From the NCBI GenBank assembly GCA_039819065.1, contig JBCBSS010000002.1, positions 62,001 through 126,000 on the forward strand: a stretch of DNA of 64,000 bases, read 5' to 3'. Made by a program: the position numbers and the translations under genes. The notes below the pieces were generated by a model. It did not search any database, was not told the DNA's origin, and saw only the letters and a program-made list of their open reading frames with translations. Each line of letters begins with the position of its first letter. Position 1 is the first letter of the stretch. The stretch comes from JBCBSS01 sp039819065 (GTDB taxonomy: Bacteria; Bacteroidota; Bacteroidia; Cytophagales; Cyclobacteriaceae). This document shows positions 25,908-38,800 of this stretch, piece after piece.

Positions 25908-26813
25908 ATGAGTGTGAATTTAAATCAAGTAAGGAAATTTGGAAACATAGAACTACTGGCCAAGCAGCTGGTAGAAGGCTTTATTACGGGTTTGCATAAA
26001 TCCCCCTATCACGGTTTTTCGGTAGAATTTGCCGAACACAGATTATATAATACCGGGGAGAGCACGAAGAATATTGATTGGAAAGTATACGCTAAAACGG
26101 ATAGGTTATATGTAAAGCAGTACGAAGAAGAGACCAACTTAAGGTGTCAAATTGTAATTGATAACTCTTCTTCAATGTATTATCCTGTCAAAACGAAAGG
26201 GAAAATACAGTTTAGTACCTATTCGGCGGCTGCACTAGCCTACCTACTTCATCGTCAAAGAGATGCCGTTGGCCTTACTGTATTCAATGACACTATTCAA
26301 ACCCAGACACAGATTAAATCCACAGCATCACATTTGAATAAACTATTCATAGCGCTGGAAAATCTGCTAGATACAGAACAACAGAATCAAAAGACCAATG
26401 TCAGCACCATACTTCATGAAATAGCGGAAAAGAATCACAAACGCTCATTGATAGTAATATTCAGTGATATGTTTGATAATACCTATGAGCTCAATGAAAT
26501 ATTCGCTGGTCTGCAGCACTTGAAACACAACAAGCATGAGGTGTTACTCTTTCATGTAACAGATCATAAGACAGAATACAATTTTGAATTCGAAGATCGC
26601 CCTTACGAGTTTATAGATTTAGAAAGTGGAGAAAAACTGAAGCTACAGCCTGCAGATATCAAACAGGAATATCGCAAGGGAATTGAGAATTATTATCAGG
26701 AGCTGAAGTTAAGGTGTGGGCAATTGAAGATAGACTTAATTGAGGCGGACATAAACAGGCCGTATGAAGAAGTACTGCAAGCCTATCTCATCAAAAGGGC
26801 ACGTATGCGCTAA
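25908..26813 (+). CDS. DUF58 domain (vWA-like) protein
   Basis: A 301-residue cytosolic protein of the DUF58 family. EHRLYNTGESTKNIDWKVYA (43-62) is the family signature, and the MIDAS-like DNSSS motif at 85-89 marks a vWA-type domain in residues 75-270. DUF58 genes usually accompany MoxR AAA+ ATPases in assembly systems for metalloenzymes or surface complexes, but no moxR is in this window. It diverges from the DUF3276 gene. Its exact partner is unknown. Confidence 0.9.
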   Translation: MSVNLNQVRKFGNIELLAKQLVEGFITGLHKSPYHGFSVEFAEHRLYNTGESTKNIDWKVYAKTDRLYVKQYEEETNLRCQIVIDNSSSMYYPVKTKGKIQFSTYSAAALAYLLHRQRDAVGLTVFNDTIQTQTQIKSTASHLNKLFIALENLLDTEQQNQKTNVSTILHEIAEKNHKRSLIVIFSDMFDNTYELNEIFAGLQHLKHNKHEVLLFHVTDHKTEYNFEFEDRPYEFIDLESGEKLKLQPADIKQEYRKGIENYYQELKLRCGQLKIDLIEADINRPYEEVLQAYLIKRARMR

Positions 26814-26823
26814 AATTGCCTTT

Positions 26824-26853
26824 CTGGATGACCAAGTTGACTTGATCATCCAG
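26824..26853. terminator. Bidirectional hairpin between DUF58 and ferredoxin genes
   Basis: CTGGATGACCAAG pairs with CTTGATCATCCAG with one C-A mismatch, forming a 12-bp stem around a TTGA tetraloop. It lies midway between the convergent DUF58 and ferredoxin genes. U-runs are weak, so the terminator role is likely but not certain. Confidence 0.6.
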
Positions 26854-26868
26854 TCTTATCAATAAAGG

Positions 26869-27216
26869 CTATTCGTTGTGCATCCAGCTTTTCTTCGCCA
26901 GAAGCTCTTCCTCTGTTTCAACGTAATCAGGGTCGGGAACGCAACAATCCACCGGGCAAACCGCGGCACATTGTGGCTCTTCATGGAACCCCATGCACTC
27001 AGTACATTTAGCTGATACTATATAGTAGAACTCGTCTGATACGGGTTCCTGAAGTTCGTTGCCATCAACGGTAGTACCGTCTTCTAATTCTACTTCCTGC
27101 AACTCAGTACCGCCAGACCATGTCCATTCTATACCTCCTTCATAGATAGCAGTATTCGGGCATTCTGGCTCGCACGCTCCACAATTAATACATTCGTCAG
27201 TTATAATTATTGCCAT
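26869..27216 (-). CDS. 4Fe-4S dicluster ferredoxin
   Basis: A 115-residue ferredoxin with two [4Fe-4S] motifs. The first is Cys9/Cys12/Cys15/Cys19 (CINCGACEPEC) and the second Cys71/Cys74/Cys83/Cys87 (CTECMGFHEEPQCAAVC), with further cysteines at 91 and 92. An insertion of about 40 residues between the clusters (29-65) is typical of Bacteroidota ferredoxins. It is a low-potential electron carrier in the cytoplasm. It diverges from an acyl-CoA reductase gene with an 89-bp gap, a pairing that suggests shared electron flow or co-regulation. Confidence 0.93.
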   Translation of the reverse strand: MAIIITDECINCGACEPECPNTAIYEGGIEWTWSGGTELQEVELEDGTTVDGNELQEPVSDEFYYIVSAKCTECMGFHEEPQCAAVCPVDCCVPDPDYVETEEELLAKKSWMHNE

Positions 27217-27305
27217 GTCGGACTAAACTTTCTAAAGGGAAACTTAATTTTACAAACAAAATTAGTATCGTTAAGTTTCTGTTCAAAGCTGAGACCTTAT
27301 TTGAA

Positions 27306-28322
27306 ATGAATTTAGAAGAAAGAATTGGTGCCTTTGTGGAATTAGGCCTGTATATCAAAAATCTGGATCGGGATGAACTTGATCTTATCACTGATAGGGC
27401 TACAGCAGAAAACACATGGTTCACTAAAGACAATGTAGTACTTGCATTGGAAGGCATAGCTCAATTTTTGGATAGGTCTGCCCTTGAAAATTGGGTCGCC
27501 GGATATACCCCGGCAAGCGAAGGAAAAAACGTTGGGCTAGTAATGGCAGGTAATATCCCCCTGGTAGGCTTTCACGACATGCTATGTATTTTGATCAGCG
27601 GACACAAGCTATCTGCCAAACTTAGCTCTAAGGATCAATTTCTGATCAAACATATGGCTGAAAAGCTTATTCAAATCAATCCAGCCTTTCAGGATCTCAT
27701 TTCATTTCCTGACATGCTCAAAGGTATAGATGCCGTTATCGCCACTGGCAGCGACAATTCTTCACGCTACTTTGATCATTATTTTTCCAAGTACCCTAAT
27801 ATCATCAGAAAGAATAGAACATCGTGCGCAGTATTGGATGGTCAAGAAACTGAAGACGATTATAAGTCCCTGGGAAAGGATATATTCCAATATTTCGGTC
27901 TGGGTTGTCGCAATGTTTCGAAGGTCTACACCCCTGAAGACTTTGATTGGAAAAAGTTGATTGAATCATTGTCAGAATTTGATAAAGTGCTTTATCACCA
28001 TAAATACAGCAACAACTACGACTACAATAAGTCAATCTACCTGGTTAATAAGGTGGATCATTTAGATACAGGTTTCTTGCTTGTTACTGAAAGTGATAAA
28101 ATGGTTTCTCCCATCTCCGTTTTATTCTACGAAACCTACAAAGACATTGAGAGCTTAAGAGATAATCTAGAACACGAGAAGAGCAAAATACAGTGCATTG
28201 TTGCCAAAGCAGGCTTGATTGATCACTCAGTCAATTTCGGCCAAAGTCAACTTCCTCAACTCAGTGATTATGCAGATGGTGTAGACACCATGTCTTTCCT
28301 AAGTGAAATTGGTCAGGCATGA
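27306..28322 (+). CDS. LuxC-type acyl-CoA reductase
   Basis: A 338-residue protein of the LuxC/acyl-CoA reductase family, which reduces fatty acyl-CoA to aldehyde with NADPH. The start is placed at ATG 27306 (MNLEERIGAFVELG); an upstream extension back to 27210 would overlap the ferredoxin gene and is not family-like. Family segments include GLVMAGNIPLVGFHDMLCIL (78-97) and YFGLGCRNVSKVY (196-208). Cys201 is the likely thioester cysteine, with Cys174 as an alternative. The ATG of the downstream transporter gene overlaps this gene's stop (ATGA), so they are coupled. No LuxD or LuxE partner is near. Confidence 0.85.
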   Translation: MNLEERIGAFVELGLYIKNLDRDELDLITDRATAENTWFTKDNVVLALEGIAQFLDRSALENWVAGYTPASEGKNVGLVMAGNIPLVGFHDMLCILISGHKLSAKLSSKDQFLIKHMAEKLIQINPAFQDLISFPDMLKGIDAVIATGSDNSSRYFDHYFSKYPNIIRKNRTSCAVLDGQETEDDYKSLGKDIFQYFGLGCRNVSKVYTPEDFDWKKLIESLSEFDKVLYHHKYSNNYDYNKSIYLVNKVDHLDTGFLLVTESDKMVSPISVLFYETYKDIESLRDNLEHEKSKIQCIVAKAGLIDHSVNFGQSQLPQLSDYADGVDTMSFLSEIGQA

Positions 28323-29671
28323 GTAAGAACAGCATTTACATCAAGCTTGTACAACGCTTTCTTCCATCACCATTTACTATTGCGATATTACTAACACTGG
28401 CAACCATGTTGCTGGCGTTGGTCCTCACCTCTCCAAAAGCAGATGACGGTAATATCTATTTCGTAGAAATCCTTGGGTTTTGGGAAAAGGGGTTTTGGGA
28501 GCTATTGACCTTCTCCATGCAAATGGTACTGATATTAGTACTTGGGCATACATTGGCGCTCACCCCTCTTTTTAAGCAAGTCATAGAAAGTGCGGCTACC
28601 AAATGTACATCAACTGCCAAAGCAGCGCTTATAGTAAGCTTTACCTCCATTGCTGTCAGTTTCCTCAACTGGGGTTTATGCTTGATCGTTGGGGCGATTT
28701 TCGCTCGTAAAGTAGCCGAGATTAACACTAGAAATGGCAACCCTATCAATTACCCACTTATTGCGGCCGCCGGATACAGTGGTATGATGACGTGGCACGG
28801 GGGGTTCTCTGGATCGGCGCCGTTAAGTGTCGCAGCAGAAGGTCATTTCCTTCAAAATATTACGGGGTTAATAAGTATTGACCAAACCTTACTTTCCTCA
28901 ATGAATCTGACGGCATCTATAGCAGTGCTTATTCTCATTCCCGGCTTTCTATTTATACTGGCTAAATCAGTCAAGCCCACACCCTTAGATTTAGCATTCC
29001 AAGAGAACAAAGCCGGTCTCAACCTGATCAAGATTACCGGTGCAGACAAGCTAGATCATTCCCGCATACTATCAATGGGCCTTGGGCTTATGATCGTCGC
29101 TTATGCCGTCTACAAAGCTTTTGTTTTTGCTGGTGATACAGGACTGGGGTTCGTCAATCTCAACTATGTTAATTTCTGCTTATTGGGGTTATCTATTCTA
29201 TTCCATGGCTCATTTGCCAATTTTCTGGCAGCCTCAGAAGAAGCAGTAAGAGGTGCTACTGGTATTATCATTCAATTTCCGTTCTACGCCGGTATAATGG
29301 GCATCATGAAGTACTCAGGGGTGGTCAATATCTTATCAGACCATTTTGTAAATATCTCCAATGCGACCACTCTACCCATTTTTACATTTATCAGTGCAGG
29401 AATAGTGAACATTTTCGTACCAAGTGGCGGTGGACAGTGGATCGTACAAGGGCCAATAGTAACTCAGGCGGCTAATGTTTTAGGTGTTCCTCTTGCGAAA
29501 ATAATTATGGCACTGTCGTACGGAGATCAACTCACTAATATGCTCCAACCGTTTTGGGCACTACCATTACTTGGCATTACGCAACTTAAGGCCAAGGACA
29601 TTCTACCATATAGCTTCATTATCATGCTGGCAGGCGCCACCATATTCATTGCGATACTTCTCTTGTTTTAG
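28319..29671 (+). CDS. Short-chain fatty acid transporter (AtoE family)
   Basis: A 450-residue membrane protein with about 12 hydrophobic segments matching the AtoE short-chain fatty acid transporter family. Conserved segments include GYSGMMTWHGGFSGSAPLS and VNIFVPSGGGQWIVQGPIV. The E. coli member takes up short-chain fatty acids such as acetoacetate or butyrate. Its start overlaps the acyl-CoA reductase stop by 4 bp, giving a co-translated pair that links uptake and reductive metabolism of acyl groups. The substrate here is inferred only. Confidence 0.88.
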   Translation: MSKNSIYIKLVQRFLPSPFTIAILLTLATMLLALVLTSPKADDGNIYFVEILGFWEKGFWELLTFSMQMVLILVLGHTLALTPLFKQVIESAATKCTSTAKAALIVSFTSIAVSFLNWGLCLIVGAIFARKVAEINTRNGNPINYPLIAAAGYSGMMTWHGGFSGSAPLSVAAEGHFLQNITGLISIDQTLLSSMNLTASIAVLILIPGFLFILAKSVKPTPLDLAFQENKAGLNLIKITGADKLDHSRILSMGLGLMIVAYAVYKAFVFAGDTGLGFVNLNYVNFCLLGLSILFHGSFANFLAASEEAVRGATGIIIQFPFYAGIMGIMKYSGVVNILSDHFVNISNATTLPIFTFISAGIVNIFVPSGGGQWIVQGPIVTQAANVLGVPLAKIIMALSYGDQLTNMLQPFWALPLLGITQLKAKDILPYSFIIMLAGATIFIAILLLF

Positions 29672-29833
29672 CCTTACATTTTCAATCTGATCCGAGGGAA
29701 AAATCTTGCTGGATTTAAGGTATTGGCTATAAAGAAAATGAGGTTTCTCACCCGTCTATCGGCTAAAGTGTTACAAACCAAAACGGAAATCTGATTAATT
29801 TAATCTAATGCTTGAGCACGATAGGATGAACAT

Positions 29834-29859
29834 AAAAAAAGGGCTTCAAACGAAGCCCT
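29834..29859 (-). terminator. Rho-independent terminator of the giant repeat-protein gene
   Basis: AGGGCTTC pairs with GAAGCCCT (8 bp) around an AAAC loop, followed on the minus strand by seven Us. It lies 37 bp after the stop of the 14-kb gene. Confidence 0.88.
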
Positions 29860-29895
29860 CAAGTTAGGTATCAACACTCATCATATAAATCATTG

Positions 29896-32800
29896 CTAAG
29901 GACTGAAGCCTCTAAGGACTTCGACCCAACCGGTAAAGGTCTGGTCTCCAACGGTCAGTCGATAGAAATAGACACCGTCTGAAACATCCGGAGCATTCCA
30001 ATCATTTTGATAATCATTGGATTCAAACACCACATTACCCCACCTGTTGGTTACGATCACTTGCGCGCCATTCGGTGGCAAGTTCCTGATAAAGAAGGTT
30101 TCGTTGGCATCATCACCGTTAGGTGTAAATATGGTCGGAATGAATATATCCGTATCAAGCTCTACTCTGCCTATGATGGAGATAATACAGCCCACAGAAT
30201 CGATCACCTCAACGTTGTATCTTCCTGCTGGGATTCCTTCATAGATCGTTTCGAAATCCAGGTTTGAATTCAGAGTAACTTCTTCGAAATCCGTCGTAAA
30301 TGATTGCCCTGCTACTGCCGGCGAATCCAGGTCTATTCTTATCTGATAAGGAGGTGCACCTCCACTGAAGACACCTACAGTCATTGTTCCCGTAGGCTGA
30401 TCAGGAAGTGATTGTGTCGTTTCAAGCACTCTCGCATTCAAGAAGTCTCTTATGAAGAAGCCCTGTGGTTCAGATTCAATTTCATTCGGACACTCACTTT
30501 GCTGCTGTCTTAGAATTACACGGTATTCCTGTCTTGGTATATCCAAGAATGGCTCATTGTCGATAACCCGTTGATCTCCATTGAATATCTGGCCTAAGTT
30601 GACCGTTGTAACGAATGTGCTCGTACCGCTTCCACCGTCAGAACGGAACCTGAAGATATCGGCAAACACATCGCCTGCCAGTTCTTCTCCCGTGATATTT
30701 GACAATTGAACAGCTTGACGGTTGTCAATACAAATTACCTCAGTATCAAAGTTCAACGCAAACGGCCCTCCTGAAAGTGAGACTGATTGAGTAGTCGGAC
30801 AAGATACGCCTTCAAGTTCTACAGTAACGGTATAGTTACCTCTAGAAAGTGTATCAAACGTCGTACTTGGGGTCAAGTTAGAATTCACTCCCCTGGTTTC
30901 AATTGGTTCGGTTGATCCTGCAAGGCTCAATGTCACCTGGAAGAAACCATTATCTGTGAAGAATACATCTATACTTCCGTTATTTGCCTGATTAACAGAA
31001 CAGTCGGGGTCGTTACCTACGGCTACGAAATTCACCAGACCTGGGAACGGAACAGTTACGTTAAAGTCGCGAGGACAGCTGATATTGTCTGTTATAGTCA
31101 CGATATGCGGCCCACCAGTCACATTAGAGAAAGTTAAATCACTGGTTGGCGTTCCTCCATCCAAAGAGAACATATAAGGACTTCCCGCTCCTCCAGTTGG
31201 ATTCGAAATCGTTATACTACCGTCATTGCTGTCACAGCTAGCCTCTGTGGTGCTGAAAGTAGCATCAATTTGAGGATTAGCATTGTTGATAGTTACCTGA
31301 ACCGCTTCAGGGCATACGTCTGATGCATCGTCTCTTATCAAGATGTTATAAGGAACCGGACTTGGTGGAAGATTACGTATGATACCATCAGAAGGAAGAA
31401 TTTGATAATTCACTCCATCCAAAGAGAATTCGTAAGGCGGAAACCCACCACTCACAATAGTTATTGTAGCCTCACCTTCTGGTTCGTCAAAACATGTCGC
31501 ATCAACAAAACTGTCAGCAGTTGCTTCCACTATCGTTTCTAAATCTATGGTGAAATCCAAAGGACATATATTACCGAGCTGATCTTCAACGATATAAGTA
31601 TAGTCAGCAGGTGAAAGGTTCGTAAATGTGAATGATGAACCAGATGGCGCAACTTGAGATTGATTAAAACCAGCGCTATCTGTAAGCGTGAAGATTAGAT
31701 TACCACCCGCTGTACTGGTTGCCTCAAATGTAATCTCTCCATTATCCTGATCATCACAAGTAGGTCTTATTAAAGATGTTTGAGTCACCGTAAAGGCAAA
31801 ACAATCATCACCACCACCACCACCACCACAAGTAGGATCAGTTGAAGGAAGTGTTGTTGCAGACAAGGCATTAGAATCAGCACCTACTCCACAACTATTC
31901 TCTGCTCTTACCCTTACAAAATAAGTAGTGGCATTTGATAACCCTGTCACATTGAAGGTAGTTACATTACCCACATCCAGGTTATTGAAGCCTGGAATGA
32001 TATTGACAAACCCTGCATCAGTAGCTACATCTATTCTATAAGTAGTCGCAGCGGCAACGGCATTCCACGTAGCGACTGCATTAGTACAAACTGCCGTAAG
32101 ACTAGTCAATACCGGAGCCGCAGGCACACCATTGATGGTTGTTACTTGTATGACGTTGGAGTCTCCGCTGGTTCCACATGCGTTAGCCGCTCTTACCCTG
32201 TAGAAATAGTCCGTTCCAAGCGTAAGACCTGTGACGCTTACGCTGGTATTACCCATTACGTCCAGGTTAGTAAACCCAGCCACCGGTATAGTGAAGGCCG
32301 CATCTTCGGCTACATCTATGAAGTAGTTAATACCTCCAGCAACCGCTTCCCAGTTGGCGGTAAAGCTTGTACATTCTACATCTGTAGCAGCAATGGCATT
32401 AGGTGCAGCTGGAATACCATTTATGGTTGTAACCGATATAACATTCGAATCTGCACTTAATCCACAAGCGTTTTCTGCCCTTACTCTGTAGAAGTATTGT
32501 GTACCAATGTTCAGTCCCGACACATTAAATGTTGTGTCATTTCCTACCGCTACATTGGTAATTACCGGAATGGTAAATCCAGCATCCTCAGCAACATCTA
32601 TGAAATAGTTAGTTGCGCCTGCCGATGCATTCCAGATCGCATCGAAGTTATCACAATCTATGACTATCGGATCAAGTGCAACCGGAGGAGCAGGTGCTGC
32701 CGTTGCGGCACTAATGGTCACGCTACCGTTCATCAGTACGGTACAAGTACCATTATCCGCTTGAACAGTCAATACATCGCCATCGGCAAAAGTACCATTA

Positions 32801-35800
32801 GCTACAGTGAAGTTTAGAGGCCCGCCTGTTCCAGCTTCTATCACACCGCTTGGCGTGCCATTTATGAGTACTTCATAATTAACCCCCACCTCAGAACCAT
32901 CAAGGTCGATGATGGCATCATCGGTGTTACAAATGCTTAGTATTGCTGGGGTAGTTATATTTTGAATAATCGGATCAGTGTTGACATTGATAGTTACGCT
33001 GCCGTTCATATTCGTCAAACAACCCAATCCGATAAAGCCTCTTACCGTTACTACATCACCATCAGCGAAAGTACTTCCAGGAACTGCTATCGTTAATGCG
33101 GCGCCCGTACCGGCTTCGGTAATGCCACTTGGGGCACCGTTAATGAGTATCTCATAAGTAACTCCCACTTCTGAGCCATCAAGGTCGATGTTCAATCCTT
33201 CAGAGAAGCATATTGTCTGAGGTGAAGCGGTTGTAATGTTTTGAACCGCTGGCGGCGTCGCGAAATTAACCGTCAAACTACCATTCATCATGGTAATACA
33301 GCCAAGCCCGGCACTGACTCCCTGGATGGTTATGACATCGCCATCGGCAAAGGTTCCATTGAGTAATGTGAAACTGATAGCTGCATCCGTACCGGCTACT
33401 ATCACGCCACTAGCAGCGCCATTAATGAATACTTCATAATTCACACCCGTCTGCGAACCGTCAAGGTCAATGACAAGATCATCGGTAGAGCAAACTACTG
33501 CAGGATCTGGTGTTGTGATGTTTTGAACAGCAGGATCTTCGAAGTCAACTACAACGAAACCATTCATAGGCACAACACAAATGCCGTTGTCTCCTGTAAT
33601 AGTAATGACATCGCCGTCAACAAATGTTCCTGCGGTCAATGTAAAGCTGATTGGTGTACCGGTACCTGCTTGAGTTGTACCTGTACCTACTCCGTTGATA
33701 ACAAGTTCGTAAGTTATACCTCCTTCAGAGCCATCAAGTATGACATCTAAATCATCGGTGCTACAAAGCACAGCCGGTGTAGCAGTAGTTATATTTTGAA
33801 TAGCTGGCGCTGGATTCAGGTCGATCAGTACACCACCGTTCATTAAGGCTGTACAACCTGCCGGGTTAGTAGATTCGACTGTCAATATATCTGTGTCAGC
33901 GAAATTACCAGCTGGCAGTGTGATGTCTAAAGCTGAGCCAGTTCCAGTGGCAGTAAATCCGCTTGGATTGCCATTTACCAATATTTCATAAGTGACTCCA
34001 CCTTCTGAATCGCCAAGCGATATAATCACATCATCACTAATACATACATTCAAAGGAGAAGTAGTGGTAATGTTCTGTACCGCCGGAAGCGTATTAATAC
34101 TTATGGTCACGCTACCGTTCATAGTGGTTACACAATTGATAAGGCTTGTTCCGGTAATGGTTACGACATCAAAGTTGTTGTACGAACCATCCGGTATCGT
34201 GAATGTCAATGGTGCTCCTGTTCCGGCTAAGGTTATACCGCTTGGTGCACCATTCAATAGAATTTCATAGGTCACGTCTACCTCAGAGCCGTCTAAGTCT
34301 ATAATGACATCGTCACCAGGACAAACGGCAAGAGGATCGGCTGTAGTGATGTTCTGCACCGCAGGATCGTTGAAGTCAATAGTTACGCTACCATTCATCA
34401 ATATGGTACATTGACCGTTATCTGCTTGAACGGTGAGCACATCGCCGTCAGCGAAACTACCAGCCGTAATTGCTACTCCGATAGCAGCACCGGTTCCGGC
34501 ATTGGTGAAACCACTTTGTGCACCATTAACTAGAATTTCGTAGGTCACTCCTACCTCGGAGCCGTCCAAGTCGATGGTAACATCGTCCGTGCTACAAACT
34601 ACTAAAGGATCTGTAGTGGTAATATTGAATATGGCCGGGTCATTAAAGTCAATGGTCACACTACCATTCATAAGTACAGTACAGCTAGCTGTAGCGCTAG
34701 TAGCTTGAACCGTTAGCACATCACCATCGGCAAAATCTCCGGCTGTGATGGTAATGCTTAATGGAGCACCTGTACCCGCAGCTGTGAATCCGCTCGGATT
34801 CCCGTTAACCAAAATTTCGTAAGTCACACCATTCTCAGAGCCATCCAGGTCTATAATCGCATCATCAGTACTGCATATTACCAGAGGATCAGCTGTAGTA
34901 ATGTTCTGGACAGCAGGGTCATCAAGATTGATTGTGACGCTGCCATTCATTATAGTCTGACACTGGCCATTATCTGCCTGTACAGTCAAGACATCTCCAT
35001 CAGCGAAGTTGCCTGCGGTGATAGTTACGCTAAGCGCTGCACCGGTTCCTGCGGTTGTAAAGCCGCTCGCTGCTCCGTTGACTAGAATTTCGTAGGTTAC
35101 ACCTGCCTCTGAGCCATCCAGATCGATAGTGACGTCATCCACACTACAAACCACTTGAGGGTCTGCAGTAGTAATATTAAATATGGCAGGATCGTTGAAG
35201 TTAATGGTCACGCTACCATTCATGAAGCTGACGCATTGTCCATTGTCAGCTTGTACAGTGAGTACATCGCCATCAGTAAAGTTACCGGCGGTAATAGTAA
35301 TGCTAATTCCCGCGCCTGTACCAGCTGTAGTGAAGCCACTAAGTGCTCCGTTAACTAGAATTTCGTAGGTTACGCCTGCCTCTGAACCATCGAGGTCAAT
35401 GGTGACGTCATCCACACTACAAACCACTTGAGGATCTGGTGTGGTAATGTTAAATATGGCCGGGTCATTGAAGTTGATCGTGACACTACCATTCATGATC
35501 GCCGTACACTGGCCATTATTAGCTTGAATGGTCAAGACATCACCGTCAGTGAAATTACCTGCTGTGATGGTCACACCAAGAGCGCCTCCAGTACCCACGG
35601 CTGTGAAGCCGCTAGCAGCACCATTCACTAACACCTCATAAGTGACTCCTGCGTCCGAACCGTCAAGTACAACAGTCACATCATCCACACTACAGACTAC
35701 CAATGGATCGGCTGTAGTAATGTTGAAGATATTAGGATCGTTAATATTAATGGTGACCGAGCCACTCATTATGGTTTGGCATTGGCCATTATCGGCTTGA

Positions 35801-38800
35801 ACTGTCAGTACATCGCCATCAGCGAAGTTACCTGCAGTGATGGTTACGCCAAGAGCCGCACCGGTTCCGGCGGTAGTAAATCCGCTTGCTGCTCCGTTGA
35901 CTAGAATCTCATAAGTCACACCTGCCTCTGAGCCATCAATGTCAATAGTAACATCATCGATGCTACAAACTGTCTGAGGGTCTGCAGTGGTTATATTGAA
36001 TATAGCTGGATCGTTAAGGTCAATGGTCACAGAACCATTCATCAACACCGTACAAGAAGCTGTACCACTTGTTCCTTGAATTGTGAGCACATCTCCATCA
36101 GCGAAGTTACCAGCAGTGATCGTTATACTTAAAGCTGCACCTGTACCAGCGGCTGTAAAACCACTTGCTGCTCCGTTGACTAGAATTTCATAGGTTACAC
36201 CTATCTCTGAACCATCCAGATCAAGTGTTACATCATCAATGCTACAAACTATTTGAGGGTCAGCTGTAGTTATATTTTGTACGGTAGGATCGTCCAAGTT
36301 GATAGTCACTGAACCATTCATTAGTGCTGTACACTGACCGTTATCTGCTTCTACAGTTAGTATATCACCATCTGCAATGCTACCGGCCGTGATGGTTATG
36401 CTCAACGCAGCGCCGGTTCCTGCTGCGGTGAAACCACTAGGTGCACCGTTTACGAGAATCTCATAGGTTACACCTACTTCAGAACCGTCAATGTCTAGCG
36501 TGACATCATCCACACTACAAACTATCTGTGGATCAGCTGTAGTAACATTGAATATGGCAGGATCATTAATGTTGATCGTGACACTGCCGTTCATTAGGAT
36601 CGTACACTGCCCATTATCAGCTTGGACGGTAAGCACATCACCATCGGCAAAGTTTCCTGTTGTAATAGTAATATTTAGTGCAGAACCTGTACCTGCGGCA
36701 GTGAAACCACTAGGAACACCATTGACCAAAATTTCATAAGTGTCTCCTATTGATGAGTCATCGAGAGTAATCACCGCATCATCTCCAGTACATACTAGGA
36801 GAGGATCAGGAGTGGTAATGGTTCTTACGATAGGATCGTTGAAGTTAATCGTAACAGAACCATTCATTATCGTCTGGCACTGTCCATTATCAGCCTGTAC
36901 GGTTAGTATATCTCCCGCTACGAAGTTACCTGCAGTTATCGTAATGCCAATGGCCGCACCAGTTCCGGCAGTCGTAAATCCACTGCCCGCTCCATTCACC
37001 AGAATTTCATAAGTTACGCCGACTTCAGAGCCATCTAAGTCAATCGTTACATCATCCACGCTACACACGATCAATGGGTCAGCAGTGGTTATATTTTGTA
37101 TGGCCGGGTCATTGAAATTAATAGTGACGCTACCATTCATAGCCACCACACAGCTTGCAGCCGTACTAGTGCCTTGAACTGTTAATACGTCACCATCTGT
37201 GAAATTACCAGCCGTAATGGTTATGCCTAAAGGAGCTCCCGTGCCTGCGGCAGTAAATCCGCTGGCTGCTCCATTGACCAAAATCTCATAGGTAACACCA
37301 ACTTCAGAACCATCCAGATCAATCGTAACATCATCGACGCTACAAACGACTTGAGGATCTGCAGTGGTTATATTCTGAATGGCCGGATCATCAAAATTCA
37401 CAGTAACACTACCGTTCATTATGGTCTGGCACTGTCCGTTATCGGCTTCTACCGTGAGTACGTCGCCATCTGCGAAGTTTCCTGCAGTGATAGTGATACT
37501 GATTGCAGCACCGGTTCCTGCTGTAGTAAAGCCACTGGCAGCACCGTTCACTAATATTTCGTAAGTAGTGGCTAATTCTGACCCATCTAAATCGATAGTA
37601 ACATCATCTACACTACATACCAATAGCGGGTCGGCCGTAGTAATATTTTGTATGGCTGGGTCATTGAAGTCAATGGTCACGCTACCGTTCATGAAGCTGA
37701 CGCATTGTCCATTGTCAGCTTGAATGGTAAGCACATCTCCATCGGTGAAGTTACCGGCAGTAATAGTGACGCTAATGCCAGCACCTGTGCCAGCCGTAGT
37801 AAAACCGCTAAGGGCTCCGTTGACTAGAATTTCATAAGTAACACCAACTTCTGAGCCATCAATATCAATGGTAACATCATCCACACTACATACCACCTGA
37901 GGATCTGGTGTGGTAATGTTAAATATGGCTGGGTCGTTGAAATTAATGGTCACACTACCGTTCATGGTGGCTGTACACTGACCATTGTTCGCTTCAATGG
38001 TTAAGACATCTCCATCCGTGAAACTACCAGCAGTGATGGTAATGCCGATCGCCCCTCCGGTACCAACTGCTGTGAAGCCACTGCCGGCACCATTGACCAA
38101 AATTTCGTATGTAACGCCTGCATCCGATCCGTCTAGTACAATGGTGGCATCGTCTACACTACATACCACCAATGGATCAACGGTGGTGATGTTAAAGATG
38201 GATGGGTCGTTGATATTGACTGTAACACTGCCATTCATTATGGTTTGGCACTGTCCGTTATCAGCTTCTACTGTCAGTACATCTCCTGCGGCAAAATTAC
38301 CAGCTGTAATCGTTATGCTAATGGCCGCACCAGTTCCGGCAGTGGTAAATCCACTACCCGCTCCGTTAACCAGGATTTCATATGTAACCCCAGCCTCGGA
38401 GCCATCCAAATCTATCGTGACGTCATCAACACTACAAACCAGTAAAGGACTAGCTGTGGTAATATTTTGAATAGCTGGGTCATTAATATTAACCGTGACA
38501 CTGCCGTTCATGATGGCTGTACATGAAGCGCTACCGCTTGTAGCTTGAATGGTCAATACGTCACCATCTCCAAAGTTACCGGCAGTGATGGTTACGCTAA
38601 GTGCAGCCCCCGTTCCGGCGGCAGTAAATCCACTAGGTGTTCCATTTACCAGCACTTCGTAGGTAACACCGGCCTCAGAACCATCAAGGTCAAGTGTTAT
38701 ATCATCAATACTACAAACTACCTGTGGGTCTGCTGTTGTAAGATTTTGAATAGCCGGATCTTCAAAACTAATCGTAACCGAACCATTCATTGTCGATTGA

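Noticed and set aside
27210..27305. N-terminal extension of the acyl-CoA reductase
   Set aside because: It would overlap the start of the divergent ferredoxin gene, and the extra 32 residues are not family-like.
37985..38470. Long open frame on the plus strand inside the giant gene (and several similar ones between 32000 and 42400)
   Set aside because: These are antisense shadows of the 273-bp repeats. The same pattern recurs with the repeat period, with no start signals of its own.
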